Shown here: positions 1 to 11,600 of the stretch, piece by piece
Layout of the letters: each line of letters starts with the position of its first letter
Numbering within the stretch: the stretch's first letter is position 1
NCBI RefSeq assembly: GCF_032362555.1
Contig: NC_083514.1
Span: 8,727,001-8,791,000, forward strand
DNA: 64,000 nt
Reading direction: 5' to 3'
Source: Amyelois transitella
Taxonomy: Eukaryota > Arthropoda > Insecta > Lepidoptera > Pyralidae
The notes under the pieces: generated by a model
What the model was told of the DNA's origin: nothing
Databases searched by the model: none
The model's input: the letters and a program-made list of their open reading frames with translations, nothing else
Program-made: the position numbers and the translations under genes

Positions 1-2444
1 GGTTTTTTTGGCTGATATAAAAATCATTTCGGTACCTACTCGACTTCCAGTGCCAAGAGCTAACTGATTTTATACAGAATCGTTGCCAACATTTTGGTAA
101 CCTATTGTATGTGCATAGTTTTAAATGAACTGCTTTATAAGTAAATATTTTGTTTAGTTTGACCATCATATGATTGATTTTGGACAAATTACACTGGTTG
201 AGTTAGCCTCTAAGTAAATTCGAAACTTGTGATACAATTTCACATCATGCTATTATAATGAATTCGAATGGTTTACCATTGAAACATACTTATAGAAAAA
301 TAAAGGAATATTTTTAATGTCTACTGATCTATGTATATTGAAGTAAAAGTTTACCTTTAAAACATGAGCTAATTTCATTAGAAAGCCTTCCGGGAACTCA
401 TTTAAAAATTTTATTTGTGCCCCTCAGAATTACTTGCAAAGTTATCCACTTATAAAACAAAATTAATGTTTCAAAAATTGCGATAGAAACTTCAGTTGTT
501 AGACGTTCAATTGTAATATTTTGATAATGTAAACATCGACTTTCGGGGGAAATTTTCAGGAATTGTACTTTTCAAACATATTACCGCTACATGACAAAAT
601 ATCGGCATGTTACCCACATGACAAAGCATCGTCATGTTACCTACCCACATGACAAAATGTTTTAAAAGGCGTGTGAAATTACGCACTGTTCAAAAATTGT
701 GCTAAGAAGCTCCGCGAAAATGACCGTTTAAAATTTTATATGAAAGTAATATATTTAGGTCAACCGTGTGGCACTTCAGAATAGGATGGAGTGGTCCCAT
801 AGGTTTCCCATGAAAGTCGTAAAACGCGATAAAGAAAGGCTAATAAATTTGGGATTCTTCTTGTAGTCGATGGGCTGGCAACCTCTCAATCATTAAGACA
901 TGCAATCTGAACGTGGCCTTTCAGTTTTTTTATAACTGTTGGCCCTGTCTACACCGCAAGGGATATAGACGTGACTGTATGTAGGTATTTAGGCATGTAC
1001 TAAGAAAAACTGTGTTAAAACCCACATCGATAGACACCTATGCATGGGGATATTTCCAAAACAATTTATACTTGTATAAACCCCTACCTTAGAAAACACC
1101 CTGAGTAATCAAATTGTGATGAAATAATTAACAAAAACAAAACATGAAAACAAATGAACGACGATGTCAGAGCTTCAGCATTATTGTGACTCACATTATT
1201 TCGACCCATTCCCTGTTCCCGCCATTTAGAGACGAATTAACGGATTCTCTTTGCCTCGGATGGTTTGTTCCCTATGAATCATTCGATTCGACCCTGCCAG
1301 ACATTTGTTAAAAAGTAAAACGCAATTGTTTCGCGATCACATATGACCGCCTGGTGCCATAGTACCACATTTCCGATTGCATTCTAAGCATTTAGGTAAT
1401 ATTTTACACGCAAAGAAGTGAGCAAAGTTGTTACCGTCGTCAGCCTTATCAACTCATTCGGATTTATTGAAAAGTACTTACAATAGTGGTCTAAAATAAA
1501 ATGTTTAAGTGCCTTTTAGTCCTTTCATTAGTACGATCCATTAACTTTACAGGTATATTCTTGGTATAAAGCATAAAAGAAAAAAAATTGATTTTTCATA
1601 TATTGAAATAATACAATACTTACTTATTTATTAAGTAAAAAAAAAACACTATCCAATAATAATATTATGTAGTTAAACAATTACAATTGTATCCGAACTA
1701 TAATAACAATACAAAAACTTTACTCAAAACTGAAATAAAAGAACGTAACACGCTCAAAGTGGAACCACTTAGAACCAAAAGGAACAGACCGAATTAACCC
1801 ATAATAGGTATACATTCCAGGCACGTTGTCGGCCATGATGCGAAGATTCCTCGTGACAGTAGACCGGGATAGTTCCCAATCTCGCCGACATTACCCAGGC
1901 CTCCGAATACAAAGCTTCGGAGATTCGAGAATATTCCAATGTTTTTTTAGGATACACAAACGCCGCTTAACTTGCAAATACCGATTAGCATTTATTACAT
2001 TATTCAACTGTTTTTGCAAAGATTACAGAATACGGATCTTATAACTAGGTAGCTAGTAGTAAAAAGGGTATAGGAATAAAAGAATTATTTTCCTTCGCTA
2101 TGACTTCCGCAATTGGGTTATTAACCGATTTAAACGATTTTTATTGACGAGATGATGCTAAAACTAATGCAAATTGAATCAGCCCTTTAGCGACGAGATG
2201 GAATTCTACAAACACATATACATGAAGTGTTAAACAGATGATCTAATAATGAAGTTCATGCAGATCACTTTTTTTTTAATGGCAAGTATTAAAGTTTTAT
2301 TAAAGAAAACTTGACTTTAACTTAAATCAAGTTTTTTTTCTATTTTATCGTCATAAACAAATCACAGATACAATATTTTACACTTTGAGAACTCCAGCAC
2401 AATCAGATTCACGCTTGACCAAATAAATAAGAAGCTTTACTATT
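1..2444. other. Upstream intergenic DNA with no supported gene
   Basis: AT-rich sequence upstream of the opsin promoter. Open frames are short and lack family motifs or splice structure. The only recognisable component is an old copy of dispersed repeat family A at about 781-987. Long-range regulatory elements of the opsin could lie here but none can be picked out by eye. Confidence 0.6.
781..987 (+). repeat. Dispersed repeat family A, old copy
   Basis: Diverged copy of the ~260 bp family. It keeps the order GTCGTAAAA, TTGGGATTCTTC, GATGGGCTGGCAACCT, GAACGTGGCCTTTCAG and GCAAGGGATATAGACGTGA, then TATG-type sequence. It is probably a SINE or LINE 3' end; see the copy at 8569-8829 for the family description. 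Confidence 0.8.
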
Positions 2445-2495
2445 TTATTGAATTAAGGAATTAACTGGCACGCACAATTTGGAACCATATAAAAG
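2445..2495 (+). promoter_or_regulatory. Candidate opsin core promoter: RCSI-like site plus TATA box
   Basis: TTATTGAATTA at 2445-2455 differs by one base from TAATTGAATTA, the fly rhodopsin core sequence I (RCSI) core as I recall it, which is a Pax6/homeodomain-type site. A TATA box, TATAAAAG, follows at 2488-2495, 33 bp downstream. That order and spacing are like fly rhodopsin promoters. Transcription would start near 2515-2520, giving a leader of about 160 nt before the opsin ATG. The motifs are seen in the sequence; the function is inferred. Confidence 0.6.
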
Positions 2496-2565
2496 TATTC
2501 CACACACGATCTAGTTCACAAGTGAGAAGCGACATTGATTGTCGGACTACTCACTTCGTCAAATA

Positions 2566-2604
2566 ATGTTTTTTATTTATTTCTGTACAGTTATTTTCAA
2601 TTAA
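2566..2604 (+). other. Upstream ORF in the predicted opsin leader
   Basis: If transcription starts near 2518 and the leader is unspliced, the first ATG met is at 2566. It opens a 12-codon frame ending in TAA at 2602-2604, 73 nt before the opsin ATG. It could modulate translation, or be irrelevant if the leader is spliced or starts later. Confidence 0.3.
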
Positions 2605-2677
2605 ACTTGATCGATGTAAAATAGTTGTTACTAGGTACATAAATTATACGCGCCATTTTGAAATACCCTCGCACAAA

Positions 2678-5600
2678 ATGGCGGACAACTATACGGATTA
2701 CGAAATAGGCCCCATGGCTTTTCCTTTGAAAATGTAAGTTTAGTTTATTTCAAAATCTTTTTAAAATTAAGCAGTTATAAAACATAAAAAATTCGCAACG
2801 TAGGTACATGTTGATTTCGACAATTTTTAATTTTCTCTCTGAGTTCATATTTAAGCTGAATTTGTTCGCAGGGTTTTAAGTAAATCTTCATAGCTAAACT
2901 ACCTACTAATAACTATCATGTTTTATAAAAAAAAATTAAAACGTTTTTAAACCTCAATTTACTTCAAGGGTTTCAAAGGAGGTCGTAGACCACATGCTCG
3001 GCTGGAACATCCCCGAAGAACACCAGGACTTGGTTCACGAGCACTGGCGCAACTTCCCGGCGGTCAGCAAGTATTGGCACTACGTGTTGGCTCTCATCTA
3101 CACGGTGCTGATGATCACCTCCCTCACTGGGAACGGCATCGTCATCTGGATATTTGGGACGTAAGTTTTACATACATACATACATATGGTCACGTCCATA
3201 TCCCTTGCGGGGTAGATAGCTGAACGTGGCCATTTAGTTTTAAAAAGACTGAATGGCCACGTTCAGCTATTTGGCTTAATTATAGAATTGAGATTCAAAT
3301 AGTGACAGGTTGCTAGCCCAACGCCTAAAAAAGAATCCCAAGTTTGTAAGCCTATCCCTTAGTCGCCTTTTACGACATCCATGGGAAAGAGATGGATTGG
3401 TCCTATTATTTTTTGTATTGGTGCCGGGAACCACACCACACGTAAGTTTTATTAGTAAATAATCCTTCTTATATGAAATATTTCATGTTGACCTCCTTTA
3501 ATTATTGTGTTCTAGTTTGGGTAGTAAGCGTCCATTTGCAGATGTGATTCATTAATTACGTCTTAATGATGATTTCAATTGTATCTTGATAAAATCAGGA
3601 AGGCCGTTACTCTCACCTCACCCAATCTTATAACCAATTATTATCTTTAGCCATTCTAAATACCGATGCCAACTCTAGATATTATCTCTAGATTTTATAG
3701 TACCTAATGTTAAGTCTCTATGGGTCAGTACATAAAAGGTACGCACAGAAAAATTTACAGAACGAAGAAAGGCAAGTAAGTATAAGATACAGAATATCCA
3801 AACGGTGTAGACGAATCTCTCTCGGGGCTGGTCTCTTTTTAAATCAAAACTTAACTAGGCAATTAGACAAGAAACAGAACATTTAACCTTAACCGTTTCC
3901 TTCACCGAGTAACACAAAAACTTCAAGAGAAAGGAATTGAAACGAAGGAATTTAAAACAAAAGAATCCCAAGAGAAACAGTTACCAGCGAGTTAATAATG
4001 TGGAACATTTTGACGATAAGATCGAGTGCTGTTGGCGTCACTCACTGATTTAATTAAGTTTCTAAACGTAGTTAGATGGGACGGCAGCTTGAGTGCTGAC
4101 AACGACCCACTAATAACTAGATTTGTTCAATTTTAAGGCTAAGTACCCAACTAATAGGTATGTATATGAAAATGTATTTGCCAATCGGTCTGAGAAAGTA
4201 ATTTTTTTACATAGTTACATACATATATCATGTCTATATGCCTTGCGGGGTAGATAGAGCCAACAGTCTTGAAAAGACTGAAAGGCCACGTTCAGCTGTA
4301 TGGCTTAAAGACGGAATTGATATCTAAATATTGACAGTTTATTACTCATTGCCTAAGTCGCCTTCTACGGCATCATAGGAAAGATGTGGAGTGGTTCTAT
4401 TATTCACTAAAAAAATTATTTGCTTTCAGTCTTAAAACATACACATATCTACATGTCAATGCACGGCAGTGCCCAAAGACAAATCCAATCTTTAGTTTTA
4501 TCACCTAGTTATCGAGTCCCACCAGGTTCCACTAATAATTTTACTAAAATTACTGGCACATTTTTGTTCGGAAATTATATTTAAAAAGAATTTAATTTCA
4601 AGTTTCGAACATCTTCGGCAGTGTCACAGGCAAAGTTATACACCGCTCGCCTCGAGTTCGAAAACGTTTCCGATGTTCACCGGTACATTTTTATGGCAGT
4701 TTTCATTTTAATTGTTTTTAAATTAAGTTGTTAGGTATCACTTTTTTTTAATTGCCTCTTTGTTGAAGTGAATGAACTTTCCTTAAATCAAAGCATGATG
4801 AATAATGGTTTATTTCTGATGAAGCATGGTTCTCGAATTTGCGATGGGCAAGGGAACCGAAAATTTGTATTCACATTTGGAAGGTTTCCTATTGAAAATT
4901 GAAGCAACCTAAAAAGTCGAATTATTTAACAGAACTGCAAATTTCTATGAAAACAAATTCTAACCTGAATTATTACATGCAAACATACATACAGTGGACC
5001 GAGCCAACAGCCTTGAAAAGACTGATAGGCCACGTTCAACTGTTTGGCTTACGATAGAATTGAGATTCATATGGTGAAAGGTTGCTAGCCCGTCGCCTAA
5101 AGGAAGAATCCCAAGTTTATAAGCCTATTCTTAAGTCGCATTTAACGACATCCATGGGAAAGAAATGAAGTGGTCCTATTCTACTTCCTGAATTATTAAC
5201 TTTATTTTAATCAACGACAAATCATTTTGGGAAGAATCATTTTATTTATAGTTATTTCCAATTTCTATCACTACGAATATCATAACTACCTAACTATTTA
5301 TATAAAATTGAGAATTTGCCAAACGGAGGCATCAAAGCGGAAGGTGGAACACAATACGTACATCGCACGAACCAATGAACGCAATTTCATATCTATGAAA
5401 TGGTTCAGACGAGAATCTCTCATAACTCGATACTACTCGATTGCAGCCTCCCACTCGAGTGATATCACGAGAAAATTCGAAGCGTTTGCCTATATCAAAC
5501 ATACCAACTTACTGTGGTACAGTTACATTTACTTAATGTTAAGTAATTGCTCTGTTAGTCTTGTTATCTTCTTTATAGATAGAATCTTAAGTTAATTTAA

Positions 5601-8600
5601 TAAAAGCGTGATGTTTTTTTACATCACAAACTTATTCAATTTACTTTTATCTTTGAAAATTCGTTTTTTTACAAAAACAGGTTGAAAATGACATGATATA
5701 ATTTTGTGCTTAAAAGGCACAACCCATTTTTTTAATGTTTCAAATATAAAACACATTGTTATTAGTTAAATCTAAATAATCAGATTTTTACATTATTGTA
5801 CACAAAAATTCAAAAGTATAAAGTGCCAATGCAAGATAAAAAGAACCATTACACAATTCTCCATAACAGCCCAGCGCAGACATTTACAATAACTTTTCAA
5901 ATGCGTTTTCTAGAAAAAAGTCAGTAAATCCGCTTTTCTAGTTTCCAATGGCACACATTTCTTGGAGCGGGCAAAGTTGCACACATAATAAAAGTTGCAG
6001 AGTTTGAGCAACTTCATCTGAGCAACTGATTGTGCGACTTAGTCGCGAACTGCCCGCAAGTAGTGCGAGTTAGAATAAATTTACATTTTATCTTCGTTGT
6101 AGATACTGCGGTGATCGCATTGGATAATACTCTATAGAGCTGACGTCTGTGGCTGATGTCTGAACTACAGCTTTCATTCTCAATAGCTTCGAGTGATTGA
6201 GTAATCAGTGGTATCCCAAAGAATGTCGAAATACCTCTTAAAACCTTTACCCATCTCATCTTTGCGTCTGCGCTGGTAGGTACATCCAAATATAGGTAAC
6301 GTTATTTAATTGTAGATTTTCTCCATGCAAATGCCCAGAATCATGGGCGAAAAGCACACCCCGAGAAGATACCTTCACTCCAAGAAGATGAGGATGTTAC
6401 TAACGCCAGAAGCATGAAGGCCTCTCCATGCATTTAACGCTTCAAGTGCGTCAATGTCTTTATAGGCGTTGTAAATTCGCCCCAATGACTCTCACATTGG
6501 TTCCCTACTGGTTTATGCGATCTGCTTACCGAAGCTTTCCCGTTCCCAAATTACAACCCATTGGAATTCCTAAATAAATTGTTTTGAATTTTCATTGCAT
6601 AGCAGTTAATATCTGAATGATATATTTAATCAAACGTTTACTTTCATGATACATGATTGAAATAGATTCGATATCGGATTTTAAGATAATTGAGTTTTTT
6701 TGGGTGTAGGTACATTTCTTAGGTAGTCGTTGAAACCAGAAAAGGTGTAAGCATGAGAAGTGCCATCCTTTCGGACTTTAAGCCTTTGCTATTGATCAAC
6801 CATGCGAGCAAGCAGAAGCCCTTTGGAACTCTTATTTTTGCTGCAAAATATACTTGTAAACACTGCAATTGGCTGCCAATCGACCTTCAGTGAGAGTTCC
6901 GTCAAATATTTACCGACCACACAAACCGAAACATATTTAACAGAGAAATGCTTTTAACTTTTCCCGATAAAACATCCCGTTTCCATCGGTTATAGGGTCT
7001 CGCTTGCCAGTGACGGTTATCACCCTCGACTCAATATTGTAGTATCAACGCAATCGTAACATGTTTATGGATGATGTTATTACGTAGGGATAATTTACTA
7101 ATCATTTGTAAAGTTATACCTCAGTTGGATAATCGGTGTCAGAATTTATTATTAAATGCTGTCTGTTTCAGTTTAACCTGACTGGATCTAACCTTTAAAA
7201 CTCATGATGAAATCGAGATTGCGCTGATGATAGAGATAAACAAAGAGTTAATTCTTAGCGCCTTCCCGAAAACCAATCTTTCCGCTTAATTTAAAAAAGT
7301 GCATTTTATACAGCGAGTACGGGGCAGACAATTCAATAATCACAAGACTCATAGGCCATTTAAAATTATAAAACCAGAAATTAAATTCGTAAAACAAAAT
7401 TAAAAATTTAGATTGCATTTTTACTACACCTGACGGCGATTGAAACGCAAAATCACGGGTTATATTTCACTGAGAGCCAATAAAAAGGGCGTTTACAGTG
7501 GAAATTGGGCTGGAAAGTTATTATCGAAGTGAGAAATGCCATTACCCAGTTTGCTCGGGCTCCGTCATAAATTTGGCCGCCGCGACCCTTGCATACCAAG
7601 TGCGGGACGCCACAAAACGTCTTGCCCGTGACGTAATAGACCACGCTGGCAGAAGTACCGCGAATTTATTTGAAAGGCCTTATTTTTGTAGAATAACTTA
7701 CTGAGTAAACATTTATGTAGTGCAACTTTTACTATAACCCTATAAGGGTTAGATTTCCCTGCAAAGGATGCGGAGGTCACGGAGTTTCTTCGTATAAAAA
7801 AAAATTAATCCACTCAATTCATGTTCATGGTCAAAATACACACCCCGGCATGATCTTCAGAGCGGTGAAAATGTAACTAATTCCAGGAGGAAGACTATTT
7901 TGGTAGAATAACAACCGAGAAAACTGTTACTAACTAACTCCACGTTAACTAGAGTACGCCCGCGGCTCCGCCTGAAACTAAAAACTGTGCGAAACTAAAT
8001 ATCTTATTTATTTCCTTTCCCACTATGAATTGCGGGAAATTCTTTCTTAGTGCTCTTACATTACGAGCGATAATAGATTAATTGATTCAATGTTTTAATT
8101 TTTCACAGTTCCAAATCCCTACGGAGCGCCAGTAACATGTTCGTAATCAACTTAGCGGTGTTCGACCTGATGATGATGTTGGAGATGCCACTGCTCATCA
8201 TCAACTCGTTCTACCAGCGGCTGGTGGGATACCAGCTCGGCTGCGATGTGTATGCCGCCTTAGGATCGCTGTCTGGCATCGGGGGAGCCATCACTAATGC
8301 TGTCATCGCTTATGATCGATATAAGTAAGATTATTATACCACAAACTTACCTCCTAACTGACGAAAAATTTTGTGCTATTAGCACCTATCCAAGTGGAGA
8401 TGTACCTGGGGTTACTTAACGCTTCAAAGGCTCATACCAATTAAACTATCGGGCTCCTCGTTTGATTGATAAGATTGGACATGCCACTTCTCATCATAAA
8501 CTAGTTTAGTCATCTACATTTATGTGGGGACTCAGGTTTACTAGAAAAATAATTTTCGACATAAATAAGCCGTGTGGTTCCCGGCACCATTACAAAAAAA

Positions 8601-11600
8601 AATAGGACCACTCCATCTCTTTCCCATGGATGTCGTAAAAGGCGACTAAGGGATAGGTTTATAAACTTAGGATTCCTCTTTTAGGCGATGGGCTAGCAAC
8701 CTGTCACTATTTGAATCTCAGTTTTATCATTAAGCCAAATAGATGAACGTGGCCATTCAGTCTTTTCAAGACTGTTGGCTCTGTCTACCCCGCAAGGGAT
8801 ATAGACGTGACCATATGTATGTATGTATAAGCCAAAATTTATTTCGATATAACTAAAAGTTTTTTCAAGAGCGCCTTAAACCGATGAGCTTGCGTGTTGA
8901 AAGTTATGATTGTAAATTATGATATTTTTATCAACAGGACTATCTCCAGCCCCCTGGACGGCAGGATAAACAGGGTACAAGCTGGACTTCTCATTGCCTT
9001 TACCTGGCTGTGGGCCTTACCTTTTACAATCCTCCCAACTCTAAGAATATGGGGACGTTATGTACCAGGTAACTTTCTTCTTTGTACACTTACTGGGTTT
9101 TGTTCTTGGACTAACTAGTCTTGTCAATAAATTGGCAATGTTTCTACTCATGTGTAATGGAAAAAGCGAATATTGTACATTGATCTGCATATGTTTATAT
9201 ATCCATTTTCATGGATGATACTCAATTTTTAAAATGGCTTAGAAATATTAAACAAGTTCAACACAATGAAATACCTTTATTTAGAACTTGCTTTTGTTCG
9301 GCGATTCGTTCCAATATACAAAAAAAAAGTAACCAATGCTTTTCCAGAATGTTTGGTCTGTCTCGGTCCTAAATATAACCAACTTCGATCCAGTAGTTTT
9401 TGAGTTTAACCGTACACATAAAAACAAATATTTTGTCTTTATCCTTTAAGTATGGAATTAAATAAATATGTCTCCAATACATACGTTCATTCTACATATA
9501 GGTAATTTATTAAAGGTACGGTTTTTGTTATAATAACGTAAATGAACATTTCCCACCGCCGACAGTCACTAGGAAGTCACCTTATTTCGCTCACTTGATT
9601 GAACCATCCGGCGACATTCTAAACGAGGAACAAACTTGCAAACAATTTACGTAATAGGTAATTCGCTTATAAATTTGCATTGCATCGAGTTTAGAAGCGC
9701 TATTTTAGAGCTCACGAAAAATCAATGAGACAAATGTTTTTGTTTTGTTGTTTTATAAAAAAAAAAGACTGACCGAGAATGTTTGACTGACTGACTCACC
9801 GACTGACATATCAACGAACAACCTCAAACCGATAATCTAGGAAATGTCTGGAAGTTTTTTCGTATAAATATTTTGGTCTAGGAGTGCAGGGCTCCAAGGT
9901 AGGATTTTCTGAAATTCCCGTGGGGACGGACATTAACGGGTTACAACATTTTACGCGGGCAAAGCCGCGGACATAATTTAGTTTTTGGTTGGATATATAC
10001 ATATATTTTTGAGGATCAAACCGATTTTAATGAATTCGAAATATCTTCCAAAAAAAAGGAGCAACTTTTTAAAATTGCGTTTACTGTACTCAATTTTAGA
10101 TGTGTCAATTTTTTTAAAGACTAGACTAGACACAGTGGTAAAACCCCATTTTTCATGCGATCGCTCAACTGTGCCACCCTTCGTCTGGAAAATGACTCAA
10201 AAGTACGAAAGTGTTGTCTGTACAACACTTTTGTTCTTCATGGCACTATTGTTCTTCACTTTGGGACGGATTTAATTTTTAATATCGTACATTAATAAAA
10301 CTAAATAAGTCTTGTTAAATAATATATAAGTACCTAGATAAATGAAACATATTACCTCAGCACATTATTATGTAATTTTACCAAACCAACTTGTTATTAT
10401 GTACAAGTTATAAAATAAGCCACAGAAAAAAATAACTAAGTATATGTAGAAAAGCGGTTAGGTAAAGATTTGGAATGTTTAATGGACATTGCCTGTAGCT
10501 ATTGTATGTGGCTAGTATAGATAAAAGTGTGGTCTAGTACTTAGAGAACTTAACAAACCGTACTTACTAATAAAAATAGTACAAACCATAAATTTACTCT
10601 TCCATCATCAATATCTATAAAAAAAGCCTTTAGAATCTCTCCCAATTTATAAGGGATCAATGGTTCAGCGAAATATAAAAAGGATATAGCATCTCCTCAT
10701 TTACAATTGTCACTTCATTACTTCAGAATTTTGAACTTTAAAGTTTGAGATATAGAACCTAAAATGCCTTGTGGCATGGAGTTGTTAATAAAATTTATAA
10801 TAGGCCACTCATGGAATTAGTTGGTGAAGACAATGATGCTAATCGGCTTTCAGCGGATGTTTACAATTTATAACACAACTCGGGCCACTCAGTAGTTTAA
10901 TAAATAACTAATCATTAGATAGTAATAAAAGAAAACTAGATCTAGTTTTAAAAAATAAGTTCGCAACGTGTTTAACGAAACTCAACTGTGATTAAACATA
11001 CATACATACATACATATAGTCACGTCTATATCCCTTACGGGGTAGACAGAGCCAGTAGTCCCGAAAAGACAGAATGGCCACATGCAGCTGCTCGGCTTAA
11101 AGATGGAATTGAGATCCAAATAGTGACAGGTTGCTAGCCCATCGCCTAAAAAAAGAATCACAAGCCTATCCCTTAGTCGCCTTTTACGACATCCATGGGA
11201 AAGAAATGGAGTGGTCCTATTTTTTTTTGTATTGGTGCCGGGAACGACATGGCACGTGACTAAACCTTACATGAATATAAACACCATGAAAACTCGGGAA
11301 AAATTCCTGCTTCTAACCAAAGTTGATAATTTCAAAAAATTTGGTTATAAAGATAAAGCGTGAAGAGTTAAAAAACAAACAAACATTACACGCTTACTTT
11401 TCACATTTATTTCAGAATACCGACGAATATGACAAATCCTAAGGACAAATCATTTTCGTTTGAAATTGATTGCACTTAATAAACTCCAATATCAATTAAA
11501 TTGGTTTTAACGAACTCGATAATCGGCTATTACTCATCGAATTACTTACAACAAATGCTGAAATCCGATTATTGTAGTGGCTGTTAACAATTTATGTCAC

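Noticed and set aside
5227-5595. 122-codon plus-strand ORF in opsin intron 2
   Set aside because: AT-rich, no domain, no splice or regulatory context. It lies wholly in an opsin intron and its composition fits a chance open frame.
9985-10275. 96-codon plus-strand ORF in opsin intron 4
   Set aside because: No recognisable motif; it partly overlaps the end of a decayed repeat.
10996-11020. CATA/TATG runs as CRISPR-like or satellite arrays
   Set aside because: They are the microsatellite tails of retroposed repeats, present once per copy, and not an array with spacers.
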